Assembly (NCBI RefSeq): GCF_013085465.1
Contig: NZ_CP049838.1
Coordinates: 3,658,001 to 3,722,000, forward strand
Source of the DNA: Streptomyces asoensis
GTDB taxonomy: Bacteria > Actinomycetota > Actinomycetes > Streptomycetales > Streptomycetaceae
Direction: 5' to 3'
DNA length: 64,000 nt
Shown here: positions 17,690 to 25,758 of the stretch, piece by piece
Layout of the letters: every line of letters starts with the position of its first letter
How positions within the stretch are numbered: position 1 is the first letter of the stretch
Notes under the pieces: generated by a model
Databases searched by the model: none
What the model saw: only the letters and a program-made list of their open reading frames with translations
What the model was told of the DNA's origin: nothing
Made by a program: the position numbers and the translations under genes

Positions 17690-18090
17690 AACTGATCACA
17701 CACCCTCGGTCGGTCCGCACTCCCGAGACCATCGTGCCACCAACAGGGCCTCCCTATGCGGCCCGTGACACATCATCGCGCGGACCCGTCCGGCCGGGGG
17801 TGTGCCGCACAGCAATTCGAGCACGTACCCGCACAGGGAATTGGGGCAGTTCGTTGCCGTGTCCACACAACGCCTGCGCAGGTAATTCGAATTATGGCCG
17901 CAGCCACGTCAACACAAGTGCAAAACCGGCGTTATGCACCTTTTAGTCGGGATGAATCGTGACATCAAGGCCGGATGCGAACGATGGCCACCACCCCCGA
18001 GGCCAATGCGGTGAGCAATCCGGAGGGCAATAACAAGGAATGACCTGGGGCGTTTTACGAATACGCGCGCGCGACGCTAGGGTGCCTCAA
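17690..18090. other. Intergenic region, relatively A+T-rich
   Basis: The 400-bp divergent spacer between the small membrane protein and the acyltransferase is clearly lower in G+C than its surroundings from about 17810 to 18010. I see no convincing gene. A 68-codon plus-strand frame ending at 17962 lacks coding bias. The acyltransferase promoter lies at the right end. Confidence 0.6.
18053..18083 (+). promoter_or_regulatory. Probable promoter of the acyltransferase gene
   Basis: A -35-like TTTTAC/TTTACG (18053-18059) and a -10 box TAGGGT (18078-18083), 18-19 bp apart. The -10 box ends seven bases before the ATG at 18091, which would make the message leaderless. Confidence 0.45.
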
Positions 18091-19305
18091 ATGTTCCCCG
18101 CCGCCTCGTCTCTCGTTCCGAGCCTCCGCTCACCCCAGAGCCAGAACGATCAGCACGACCAGTCCAGGGACAGATCCGCCGGACGACCGTCGCCACGGCC
18201 CGCCGCGAAGCGTGACGCGTTCTTCGACAACGCGAAGTACCTGGCGATCGTGCTGGTGGCGATGGGGCACAGCTGGGAGCCGCTGAAGGGTGACAGCCGG
18301 GTGCTCCAGGCCGCGTACATGCTCGTGTACACGTTCCACATGCCGGCCTTCATCGTCATCTCCGGCTTCTTCTCCCGCAGCTTCGACGCGAGCCCCGGCC
18401 GGCTGAAGCGGCTGGTCACCGGAGTCGCCGTGCCGTACGTCGTGTTCGAGAGCGCGTATTCGCTCTTCAAGCGCGTCGTCGACCACGACCCCCAGGCGGC
18501 CATCACCCTCCTCGACCCGTACTACCTGACCTGGTTCCTGTGCGCGCTGTTCATCTGGCGGCTGACGACCCCCATCTGGAAGATGGTCCGCTTCCCGCTG
18601 CCGCTCGCGCTGGCCATGGCGATGCTGGCGTCCCTCACCCCGAACCTCGGCGGCGATCTGGACCTCCAGCGCGTGCTCCAGTTCCTGCCGTACTTCGTAC
18701 TCGGCCTGTGCCTCAGGCCTGAGCACTTCCGGATGGTCCGCCGCCGCTCGGTGCGGATCGCGGCAGTCCCCGTGTTCGTCTTCTCCCTGGCCTTCTGCTG
18801 GTGGGCGGTGCCGAAGATGGACACCGGGTGGCTCTACCACCGCTCCTCCGCGCAGGAGTTGGGCCTCCCGTGGTGGGTCGGCCCCGCCATGCAACTCGCG
18901 CTGTTCGGCTGCTCGCTCCTGCTGACGGCCTGCTTCTTCTCGTGGGTGCCGGGCCGCACGATGTGGTTCACGGCACTCGGCGCGGGCACGCTGTGCGGCT
19001 ATCTGCTGCACGGCTTCCTGATCAAGACCGCCGACTACCGCGGCTGGTTCGACCACACCGCGGTGCACCGGCCGCTCGGCGAGATCGCCGTCACCGTGGC
19101 CGTGGCCGCGGCCGTCACCCTGTTGTGCACCGAGCCCGTACGGCGGACGTTCCGGTTCGTGATGGAGCCGAAGATGGACTGGGCCTTCAAGCGGGACGCC
19201 GCCGAACTCGCCCGGGAGCGCGAGACGCGGGAGAAGCAGGAGACGCGGGAGAAGCAGGAGACAGGCAAGAAGCTTGAGACGCAGCGTGCGAAGGCCGATG
19301 CCTGA
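18091..19305 (+). CDS. Membrane acyltransferase, acyltransferase-3 family
   Basis: Polytopic membrane protein of 404 residues. It begins the catalytic region with FFDNAKYLAIVLVAMGHSWEP, the DN(A/L)K and H-S pattern of fucose-O-acetyltransferase-like acyltransferase-3 proteins. It continues with FHMPAFIVISGFFSRSF and about ten membrane helices. The C-terminal cytoplasmic tail is a Glu/Lys/Arg repeat (ETREKQ) coded by 15-18-bp tandem repeats. The family O-acylates cell-surface carbohydrates. The substrate here is unknown. I prefer the ATG at 18091 because a -10 box sits correctly before it. An in-frame ATG at 18040, with AAGGA almost touching it, is the alternative. Confidence 0.8.
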   Translation: MFPAASSLVPSLRSPQSQNDQHDQSRDRSAGRPSPRPAAKRDAFFDNAKYLAIVLVAMGHSWEPLKGDSRVLQAAYMLVYTFHMPAFIVISGFFSRSFDASPGRLKRLVTGVAVPYVVFESAYSLFKRVVDHDPQAAITLLDPYYLTWFLCALFIWRLTTPIWKMVRFPLPLALAMAMLASLTPNLGGDLDLQRVLQFLPYFVLGLCLRPEHFRMVRRRSVRIAAVPVFVFSLAFCWWAVPKMDTGWLYHRSSAQELGLPWWVGPAMQLALFGCSLLLTACFFSWVPGRTMWFTALGAGTLCGYLLHGFLIKTADYRGWFDHTAVHRPLGEIAVTVAVAAAVTLLCTEPVRRTFRFVMEPKMDWAFKRDAAELARERETREKQETREKQETGKKLETQRAKADA

Positions 19306-19311
19306 CCGGTA

Positions 19312-19788
19312 TCAGCCTGCCTGACCTGCGTGACCTGCGTGACCTGCCTGATCCGTGAGACCGAGGAGTGCGCGCATCCGGGTGTACTTCTCGGTCAGTC
19401 GCGCCCGGGTCGGTGCGTCCAGGACCGCGAGCCGCGCCGGGTCCGCGTTGTGCGCCAGGTCCGCCTCCTTCACCAGCAACGCGCCCGGTGTGGCGAGGAT
19501 GCGCCCCGCGTACGCCTCCGGCGTCTCCCTCGCCCGTTTGGTGACCGCCAGGACGACGGCCTTCGTACGGTCGCTCAGCGCCGCCTCGTCCAGCCAGGCC
19601 TGGGACAGGGCGTCGTCCTCGACCGCGTCGTGCAGCCAGGCGGCCGCGATCTGCTCGGCGTCGCCGCCACGCGCGCGTACGCCCTCGGCGACCGCCTGGA
19701 GGTGCTCGGCGTAGGGGCGGCCCGCCTTGTCGGTCTGTCCCTGGTGGGCGGCGCGGGCGAGGCTCTCGACCTCGGACAGGGTGAGCAT
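19312..19788 (-). CDS. HD-domain phosphohydrolase-like protein
   Basis: A 158-residue HD-superfamily protein resembling the hydrolase part of RelA/SpoT-type enzymes. The metal ligands are visible as RPYAEH near the N-terminus, WLHDAVEDD (HD motif, about residues 51-59) and KEADLAHN (about 107-114). No synthetase or TGS domain is present. A (p)ppGpp or nucleotide substrate is possible but not shown. The C-terminus ends AGHAGHAGQAG, coded by 9-bp tandem repeats (19316-19355). It is convergent with the acyltransferase gene (6-bp gap) and has no clear terminator. Confidence 0.8.
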   Translation of the reverse strand: MLTLSEVESLARAAHQGQTDKAGRPYAEHLQAVAEGVRARGGDAEQIAAAWLHDAVEDDALSQAWLDEAALSDRTKAVVLAVTKRARETPEAYAGRILATPGALLVKEADLAHNADPARLAVLDAPTRARLTEKYTRMRALLGLTDQAGHAGHAGQAG

Positions 19789-19851
19789 GGTGGGTCGGTC
19801 CCCTCGGGAGTGTCGGGAGTCCAGGCGGAGCTCAGGACGGTTCGGGAGAGC

Positions 19852-21036
19852 TCAGGACAGGGGGGCCGACTGGGCCGTCGGGCCCTCGCGGCAGACCAGC
19901 AGCAGGGCACGGTCGTCGTTGACGTCCTTCGCCACCGCCTCGATCAGGTGCCAGGCGGCGCCCTGGAAGCCGCCGGCCACATACCGGTCGGCCTCGCCGG
20001 TGAGGCGGTCGATGCCCTCGACGATGTCCCGGTCGGAGGTCTCCACCAGGCCGTCGGTGAAGAGCATCAGCACGTCGCCGGGGCGCAGCGAGCCCTTCAC
20101 GGGGTCGAACTGGGCGCCGTCGTACACCCCGAGGAGGGGGCCCTCGGCGGCCTTCTCCTCCCAGCGGCCGCTGCCCGCGCTGAGCTGGAGGCCCGGCGGA
20201 TGGCCGGCCGAGTAGAGCTCGTAGTCGCCGGAGTCGAGGTCGAGGACCAGGTGGATGGAGGTCGCGAAGCCCTCGTCCCAGTCCTGGCGGAGCAGATAGC
20301 CGTTGGCGGCCGGGAGGAAGGCGTGCGGCGGCAGCGAGCCGAGCAGGCCACCGAAGGCGCCCGACAGCAGCAGCGCTCGTGAACCGGCGTCCATGCCCTT
20401 GCCGGAGACGTCCGTGAGGACGACCTCCATGGTGCGGCCGCCATTCGTCCGGGCCGCGACGACGAAGTCACCGGAGAACGACTGGCCGCCCGCCGGCCTC
20501 AGCGCCATCTCGCGGTGCCAGCCCTGCGGCAGGCTCGGCAGCTTGCTCTGCACCCGGATGCGTTCGCGCAGGTCGAAGAGCATGGTGCCGCCGCGCCGCC
20601 AGGGCACGCCGACACGGCTGCGGAACTGGGCGATGAGGAGTCCGAAGAAACCGCATGCTGCGACGACCAGGACCACGCCCGGGGTGACTCTGGACGGGCC
20701 CTCCGTGTACGGGCCCAGTTGCACCGACTCCACGATGAGGGCCGTGGCCGCCGCCGCGTACAGGCCGAGCAGGCTCGACGGGCGCAGCAGCAGTCCGCCG
20801 GCGACGATCGGCAGGACCAGGGCGGCCGGTGAGCACCACACCGAGTTGGCGAGTGTGGTGACGGCGATCAGCGGGACGGTGAGCAGCAGGAAGGCCAGCG
20901 CGATCCAGTCCGAACCGTCGCCGCGGAAGTAGTCCACGGCGCTTCTGCGCAGGCCGGTGCGGACCCGGTGCATCAAGTGCTTCAACCGGGCCGTCAACGT
21001 CTCGGCTTCCGCGCGCCGCTGCCGTCCTACTGCCAT
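19852..21036 (-). CDS. Membrane-anchored SpoIIE/PP2C-type serine phosphatase
   Basis: Protein of 394 residues. About five membrane helices (residues 47-140) follow a basic cytoplasmic start. A linker (RVQSKLPSLPQGWHREMA) and a complete PP2C-SpoIIE domain come next. The metal-binding motifs are SGDFV, VVLTDVSGKGMDAGSRALLLSG, YSAGHPPGL and MLFTDGLVETSDRD. Streptomyces has dozens of these, acting on anti-anti-sigma factors. No sensor domain (PAS/GAF) is present, so the membrane part is the likely sensor. A TAGGGT-like -10 box 10 bp before the ATG suggests a very short leader. Confidence 0.92.
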   Translation of the reverse strand: MAVGRQRRAEAETLTARLKHLMHRVRTGLRRSAVDYFRGDGSDWIALAFLLLTVPLIAVTTLANSVWCSPAALVLPIVAGGLLLRPSSLLGLYAAAATALIVESVQLGPYTEGPSRVTPGVVLVVAACGFFGLLIAQFRSRVGVPWRRGGTMLFDLRERIRVQSKLPSLPQGWHREMALRPAGGQSFSGDFVVAARTNGGRTMEVVLTDVSGKGMDAGSRALLLSGAFGGLLGSLPPHAFLPAANGYLLRQDWDEGFATSIHLVLDLDSGDYELYSAGHPPGLQLSAGSGRWEEKAAEGPLLGVYDGAQFDPVKGSLRPGDVLMLFTDGLVETSDRDIVEGIDRLTGEADRYVAGGFQGAAWHLIEAVAKDVNDDRALLLVCREGPTAQSAPLS

Positions 21037-21199
21037 TAGTTCGGGACCCTATCCATCGAACCCGCCGCTTGGCACGGGAGGTCCCACTTGTCCCCCCTCC
21101 AAGGCTCAACTTCACAGTGAACTTCACGGAAAGCGCTCGCGCCCCGAGGAGGGGGAAATTGGCTGGCTCGTCCCGCATCGGACTGCTAGGCATGAGTCC

Positions 21200-22507
21200 A
21201 TGACGAGTGAGGCGACGGGCCGTGCGACCTCTTCCGCGGCCGGGCGTGGGCAACAGCGGAAGGTGCGGGAGATGCGGGAGTCGCGCGAACCACGGGTGCT
21301 GCGCCGGGACGAATGGGACGAGTGGTACGACACCCTGCTCCGCGCCTTCGGCGGGATCGGGGAGTCGACCGAGGAACGGGAGCTGTTCAGGGCGCTCACC
21401 TCGTACGAGCGCTCCCTGGGTGTGTGGGACGGCGACCAGTGCGTGGCCACGGCGGGGGCGTACGACTTCCGGCTGACCGTACCGGGCGGGGCCTCGGTAC
21501 CGGCGGCGGGCGTGACGATGGTCGGCGTGAGCGCGACCCACCGGCGGCGCGGGGTGCTGACGTCGATGATGCGGCGACAACTGGACGACGTGCGGGCGTG
21601 GGGCGAGCCGCTCGCGATCCTCACCGCCTCCGAACCGGACATCTACGGACGGTTCGGGTACGCCGCGGCGACCTTCGGCCTGCACGCCGAGATCGACACC
21701 AGTCGGGTACGGCTGTCCGTCCCGGCCGGCACGGACGACGTACGGCTGCGGTACGCCGACCCCGGCGCGGAGCTCGAGGCGTGCGAGGCGGTGTACGCGC
21801 GGACCGTGCCCGCCCGGGCCGGGATGCTCGCGCGCCGGCCCGGTTGGGAGCGGCTGGGGCTGCTCGATCCGGAGAGCGAGCGGGGCGGGGCGTCGCCGCT
21901 CCAGTGCGTGCTCGCCGAGCGGGACGGGGAGGTCACCGGGTACGTCCGCTTCCGGGTGCGGTCCGAGTGGCGGGACAGCGGGCACAACGGGCAGGTGCGG
22001 CTCCAGGACCTGGCGGGGGTCGATCCGGTGTCGGAGGCGGCACTGTGGCGCTTCCTGTTCGGGATCGACCTCACGACCTCGCTGAAGGTGCGGGGGCGGC
22101 CGGTGGACGAGGCGTGGCAGCATCTCGTCTCCGACATCCGGCGGTGCGAGCTGCGGGTGCGGGACTCCTTGTACGTGCGGCTGGTGGACGTGGGGGCGGC
22201 GCTCGAGGCGCGGACGTACCAGACGCCGGTGGACGTCGTACTGGAGGTCGAGGATGCCTTCTGCCCCTGGAACTCGGGGCGTTGGCGGCTGTCGGGGGAC
22301 GCCAAGGGCGCGGTGTGCGGGCGCACCTCCGACGCCGCCGATCTCGCGCTGTCCGTACGGGAGTTGGGGGCGGCCTATCTCGGGGGTGTCAGCCTTGCCT
22401 CGCTGGCGGGGGCCGGGCGGGTGCGGGAGCTGCGGCAGGGCGCGCTGGCGGAGGCCGCGATGGGGTTCGGGGCGATCACCGCCCCCTGGTTGCCGCACGG
22501 GTTCTGA
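21200..22507 (+). CDS. Eis-like GNAT-family N-acetyltransferase
   Basis: Protein of 435 residues with the three-part layout of Eis proteins. The N-terminal GNAT domain has the acetyl-CoA loop VSATHRRRGVLTSMMRRQL (about residues 112-130) followed by YGRFGYAAAT. A second GNAT fold is in the middle, and an SCP2-like C-terminal domain ends in F, as Eis requires for its terminal carboxylate. Eis proteins acetylate amines, including aminoglycosides. The physiological substrate is unknown. Start: ATG 21200 (MTSEATGRATSS). The frame is open 80 codons upstream without coding character. It is divergent from the phosphatase. Confidence 0.88.
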   Translation: MTSEATGRATSSAAGRGQQRKVREMRESREPRVLRRDEWDEWYDTLLRAFGGIGESTEERELFRALTSYERSLGVWDGDQCVATAGAYDFRLTVPGGASVPAAGVTMVGVSATHRRRGVLTSMMRRQLDDVRAWGEPLAILTASEPDIYGRFGYAAATFGLHAEIDTSRVRLSVPAGTDDVRLRYADPGAELEACEAVYARTVPARAGMLARRPGWERLGLLDPESERGGASPLQCVLAERDGEVTGYVRFRVRSEWRDSGHNGQVRLQDLAGVDPVSEAALWRFLFGIDLTTSLKVRGRPVDEAWQHLVSDIRRCELRVRDSLYVRLVDVGAALEARTYQTPVDVVLEVEDAFCPWNSGRWRLSGDAKGAVCGRTSDAADLALSVRELGAAYLGGVSLASLAGAGRVRELRQGALAEAAMGFGAITAPWLPHGF

Positions 22508-22521
22508 CGGGATCCGCGCGG

Positions 22522-23328
22522 TCAGCCCTTCTGGCAGGTCGGGCACCAGAAGAGGTTGCGGGCGGCGAGGTCGGCGGTACGGACGGCGTCGCCGCAGAGG
22601 TGGCAGGGCTGGTGGGTACGGCGGTACACGTACACCTCGCCGCCGTGGTCGTCGACGCGGGGCGGACGGCCCATCGCCTCGGGGGTGTGCTGCGGGCGGA
22701 CCGTGTCGATGCGGTTGTTGCGGACGCCCTCACGCATCAGGGCGACCAGGTCGGCCCAGATCGCGTCCCACTCGGCGGGGGTGATGTCCCTGCCCGCGCG
22801 GTACGGGTCGATGCGGTGCCGGAAGAGGACCTCGGCCCGGTAGACGTTGCCGACGCCGGCGATGATCTTCTGGTCCATGAGGAGGGCGGCGATCGTCGTA
22901 CGGCTGCGGGAGACACGGGTGTACGCGGACCGGGGGTCGGCGTCGGCGCGGAGGGGGTCGGCGCCGAGACGGGCGTGTATCGCCTGCTTCTCGTCGCCCG
23001 TGATCAGGGCGCAGGTGGTGGGGCCTCGGAGGTCCACGTAGGACGTGGGGTCGGCGACGCGGAGACGGACCGTGTCCGTGGGCGGCGGCGCGGGGGCCGG
23101 GCCGAAGTCGACCTTGCCGAAGAGGCCCAGGTGGATGTGGATCCACAGGTCACCGGTGAAGCCGAGGAAGAGGTGTTTGCCGTGGGCCTCGGTGCGGGTG
23201 AGGGGGGTGCCGGCGAGGAGGGCGGCGGCGTCGGTGAACTTGCCCTGGGGGCTGGTCACTTGGAGGGGGCGGTGGGTGAAGCGGGCGTAGTCCTGCGCCA
23301 GTCGGTGAATCGTGTGCCCTTCAGGCAC
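22522..23328 (-). CDS. nei: Fpg/Nei-family DNA glycosylase (endonuclease VIII-like)
   Basis: Base-excision repair enzyme of 268 residues. The mature N-terminus PEGHTIHRLAQDY supplies the catalytic Pro2 and Glu3. The helix-two-turn-helix MDQKIIAGVGNVYRAEVLF follows. A C-terminal zinc finger has Cys pairs in CHLCGDAV and CPTCQ. It removes oxidised bases and cuts the strand. I set the start at GTG 23328 (VPEGHT), which is required to place Pro next to the initiator and has AAGGAGA seven bases upstream. The actinobacterial Nei2 type fits best. It is convergent with the Eis-like gene, 14 bp apart. Confidence 0.93.
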   Translation of the reverse strand: MPEGHTIHRLAQDYARFTHRPLQVTSPQGKFTDAAALLAGTPLTRTEAHGKHLFLGFTGDLWIHIHLGLFGKVDFGPAPAPPPTDTVRLRVADPTSYVDLRGPTTCALITGDEKQAIHARLGADPLRADADPRSAYTRVSRSRTTIAALLMDQKIIAGVGNVYRAEVLFRHRIDPYRAGRDITPAEWDAIWADLVALMREGVRNNRIDTVRPQHTPEAMGRPPRVDDHGGEVYVYRRTHQPCHLCGDAVRTADLAARNLFWCPTCQKG

Positions 23329-23349
23329 CGGCGTCTCCTTCTCTTTCCC

Positions 23350-23483
23350 TCCCACCCGCCCGACCCGGTCAGGTGAGAGGTCACCCACACCACGGCTCCG
23401 CCCCGGCCCCTCGCCCACCTGCCCACCCGACTCGGTCGGGTGAGAGGTGGAGGACCGGGGCTCCGCCCCTGCACCCCAGCCGG
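23350..23483. repeat. Two imperfect copies of a ~67-bp unit between rpiB and nei
   Basis: CGACCCGGTCAGGTGAGAGG (from 23361) recurs as CGACTCGGTCGGGTGAGAGG (from 23428). Each is followed by a GGCTCCGCCCC block. The units contain short dyads (CCCGACTCGGTCGGG) and may form terminator-like hairpins after rpiB. Confidence 0.6.
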
Positions 23484-23969
23484 CTACTGCTGCGGGTGGT
23501 GGGGCGGGATTGCCGGGAGGTCGCCTGTGGTCTCGTACGACGAGAGCATGTCGATGCGGCGGATGTGGCGCTCGTCCTCGGAGAACGGGGTGGCGAGGAA
23601 GGTCTCGACGAACTTCGTCGCCTCGTCCTGGGAGTGCATGCGGGAGCCGACCGCGACGACGTTGGCGTTGTTGTGCTGGCGGCCGAGGGATGCGGTCTCC
23701 TCGCTCCAGGCCAGGGCGGCACGGACGCCCTTCACCTTGTTCGCCGCGATCTGCTCGCCGTTGCCGGAGCCGCCGATCACGATGCCGAGGGACTGGGGGT
23801 CCGCGGCCGTCCGCTCCGCGGCGCGGAGGCAGAAGGGCGGGTAGTCGTCCTGGGCGTCGTAGATGTGGGGCCCGCAGTCGACCGGGTCGTGACCCGCCGC
23901 CTTGAGCCATTCGACGAGGTGGTTCTTGAGTTCGAAGCCGGCATGGTCCGAGCCGAGATACACGCGCAT
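23484..23969 (-). CDS. rpiB: Ribose-5-phosphate isomerase B
   Basis: A 161-residue RpiB/LacAB-family enzyme that interconverts ribose-5-phosphate and ribulose-5-phosphate in the pentose phosphate pathway. Visible motifs are MRVYLGSDHAGFELKNHL at the N-terminus, the phosphate-binding GIVIGGSGNGEQIAANK (about residues 63-79) and RQHNNANVVAVGSR (about 99-112). The actinobacterial form uses a glutamate in place of the Escherichia coli cysteine, consistent with GNGEQ here. The C-terminal tail is His/Pro-rich (AIPPHHPQQ). No Shine-Dalgarno is evident before the ATG at 23969. Confidence 0.95.
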   Translation of the reverse strand: MRVYLGSDHAGFELKNHLVEWLKAAGHDPVDCGPHIYDAQDDYPPFCLRAAERTAADPQSLGIVIGGSGNGEQIAANKVKGVRAALAWSEETASLGRQHNNANVVAVGSRMHSQDEATKFVETFLATPFSEDERHIRRIDMLSSYETTGDLPAIPPHHPQQ

Positions 23970-24185
23970 GGGATGAGTGTGACACGAGTGTTGCGGGGTA
24001 GCAGCGCCGGGTGCCGCGTCCGAAAACTGCGAGTAACCCCATCGAAGCTCAGGAAAACCTCAAGTAACGATCTGGAATCATAGGTTCCCGAATTCATTCA
24101 CCTCGGATTCACTGGACCGGCTCGTACGCCCCCCACGCACGACGCACCTGATTCCCCTCACGCGGCGCAAAGGAAAACCATCCTC

Positions 24186-25676
24186 ATGACTTCGCAGCCG
24201 ACCCTCACCAAGGCCGACCGCGGCCCCGGAGGTTCCGGAGAACCCGGAACCGGATCCGGATCCGGACTTCAGGCAGGGCTCAAGAACCGGCATCTGTCGA
24301 TGATCGCTATCGGCGGGGTCATCGGAGCCGGATTGTTCGTCGGTTCCAGTACCGGTATCGCCACCGCCGGGCCGGGCATTCTGCTGTCCTACGCTCTCGT
24401 CGGCACGCTCGTGGTGCTGGTGATGCGGATGCTCGGCGAGATGTCCGCGGCCAATCCGACCTCCGGTTCCTTCTCCGCGCACGCCGACCGGGCGCTCGGC
24501 CGCTGGGCCGGTTTCTCCATCGGCTGGCTGTACTGGTTCTTCTGGGTCGTCGTGCTCGCGGTGGAGGCCACCGCCGGAGCCAAGATCCTCGAAGGGTGGA
24601 TGCCCGGCGTACCGCAGTGGGGGTGGGCGCTCATCGTGATGGTGGTGCTGACCGCCACCAACCTCGTCTCCGTCGGGTCCTACGGCGAGTTCGAGTTCTG
24701 GTTCGCCGGTATCAAGGTCGTCGCGATCGGCGCCTTCATCGTCGTCGGCGGGCTCGCCGTCTTCGGCGTGCTGCCCGGTGCGGACAGCGACAAGGCGGGG
24801 CTCGGCAACCTCACCGACCACGGCGGCTTCCTGCCCAACGGACCCGGCGCCATCCTCACCGGTGTGCTGCTCGTCGTCTTCTCCTTCATGGGCAGCGAGA
24901 TCGCGACCCTCGCGGCCGGCGAGTCCGAGAACCCGCAGCGGGCCGTGACGAAGTCCACGAACAGCATCATCTGGCGTATCGGCGTCTTCTACCTCGGGTC
25001 GATCTTCGTCGTCGTCACGCTGCTGCCCTGGGACGACGCGTCCATCAAGGAGCAGGGCTCCTACGTGGCCGCCCTCGACTCCCTCGGGATCGCGCACGCC
25101 GGTCAGATCATGAACTTCATCGTGCTGACGTCGGTGCTGTCCTGCCTCAACTCCGGGCTCTACACGGCCTCCCGCATGGCCTTCTCGCTCGGCGAGCGGG
25201 GTGACGCGCCGAAGATCTTCGCCCGCACGACGAGTCGTGGCGTTCCTCTCGCGGCGATCGTCGCCTCGGTGACGTTCGGGTTCGTCGCCGTCTTCTTCAA
25301 CTACAAGTTCCCCGACTCCGTCTTCCTCTTCCTCGTGAACTCCAGCGGCGCCGTGGCCCTGTTCGTCTGGCTGGTCATCTGCTTCTCGCAGCTGCGGATG
25401 CGGAAGATCATCCAGGCCGAGGCGCCGGAGAAGCTGGTCGTGAAGATGTGGCTGTACCCGTATCTGACCTGGGCGACGGCCGCGCTGATCGTCTTCGTGC
25501 TCGGTTACATGCTGACCGACACCGAAGGGGAGAGCAGCGGGCGGACGACCGTGCTGCTGTCGCTGCTCGTTGCCGCCCTCGTGGTCGGCGTCGCCTTCCT
25601 GAAGGAGGGCCGGGTCAAGGCCAGGGCCAAGGCCGAGGCCACTGCCACTGCCACTGCCGGGAGTGAAGTCGAGTAG
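24186..25676 (+). CDS. Amino-acid permease, APC family (GABA/amino-acid type)
   Basis: Cytoplasmic-membrane amino-acid/proton symporter of 496 residues with 12 predicted helices. The AAT-family start GLKNRHLSMIAIGGVIGAGLFVGS (first two thirds are the helix-1 substrate loop) is present. So is the conserved EFEFWFAGIKVVAI segment and YTASRMAFSLGERGDAP. It resembles GABA permeases most. The exact substrate cannot be read from sequence. A Gly/Ser-rich N-terminus (GGSGEPGTGSGSG) and an Ala/Lys-rich tail flank the core. It is a single-gene unit with its own terminator. A paralogue lies at 36290. Confidence 0.9.
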   Translation: MTSQPTLTKADRGPGGSGEPGTGSGSGLQAGLKNRHLSMIAIGGVIGAGLFVGSSTGIATAGPGILLSYALVGTLVVLVMRMLGEMSAANPTSGSFSAHADRALGRWAGFSIGWLYWFFWVVVLAVEATAGAKILEGWMPGVPQWGWALIVMVVLTATNLVSVGSYGEFEFWFAGIKVVAIGAFIVVGGLAVFGVLPGADSDKAGLGNLTDHGGFLPNGPGAILTGVLLVVFSFMGSEIATLAAGESENPQRAVTKSTNSIIWRIGVFYLGSIFVVVTLLPWDDASIKEQGSYVAALDSLGIAHAGQIMNFIVLTSVLSCLNSGLYTASRMAFSLGERGDAPKIFARTTSRGVPLAAIVASVTFGFVAVFFNYKFPDSVFLFLVNSSGAVALFVWLVICFSQLRMRKIIQAEAPEKLVVKMWLYPYLTWATAALIVFVLGYMLTDTEGESSGRTTVLLSLLVAALVVGVAFLKEGRVKARAKAEATATATAGSEVE

Positions 25677-25704
25677 CTGCGCTCGAAGGCCGATGAGCCG
25701 ATGA

Positions 25705-25736
25705 GAGGGGTCCGCTTCGGCGGGCCCCTTTCTTTT
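25705..25736 (+). terminator. Permease terminator with UUCG loop
   Basis: GGGGTCCGC and GCGGGCCCC close on a TTCG tetraloop (one G-U pair) followed by TTTCTTTT, a textbook intrinsic terminator 30 bp after the permease stop. Confidence 0.92.
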
Positions 25737-25758
25737 CTCCCACCTCACCGTCCCACCG

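Noticed and set aside
17756..17962. 68-codon plus-strand frame before the acyltransferase
   Set aside because: It lies in an A+T-rich stretch without third-position G/C bias and without a ribosome binding site.
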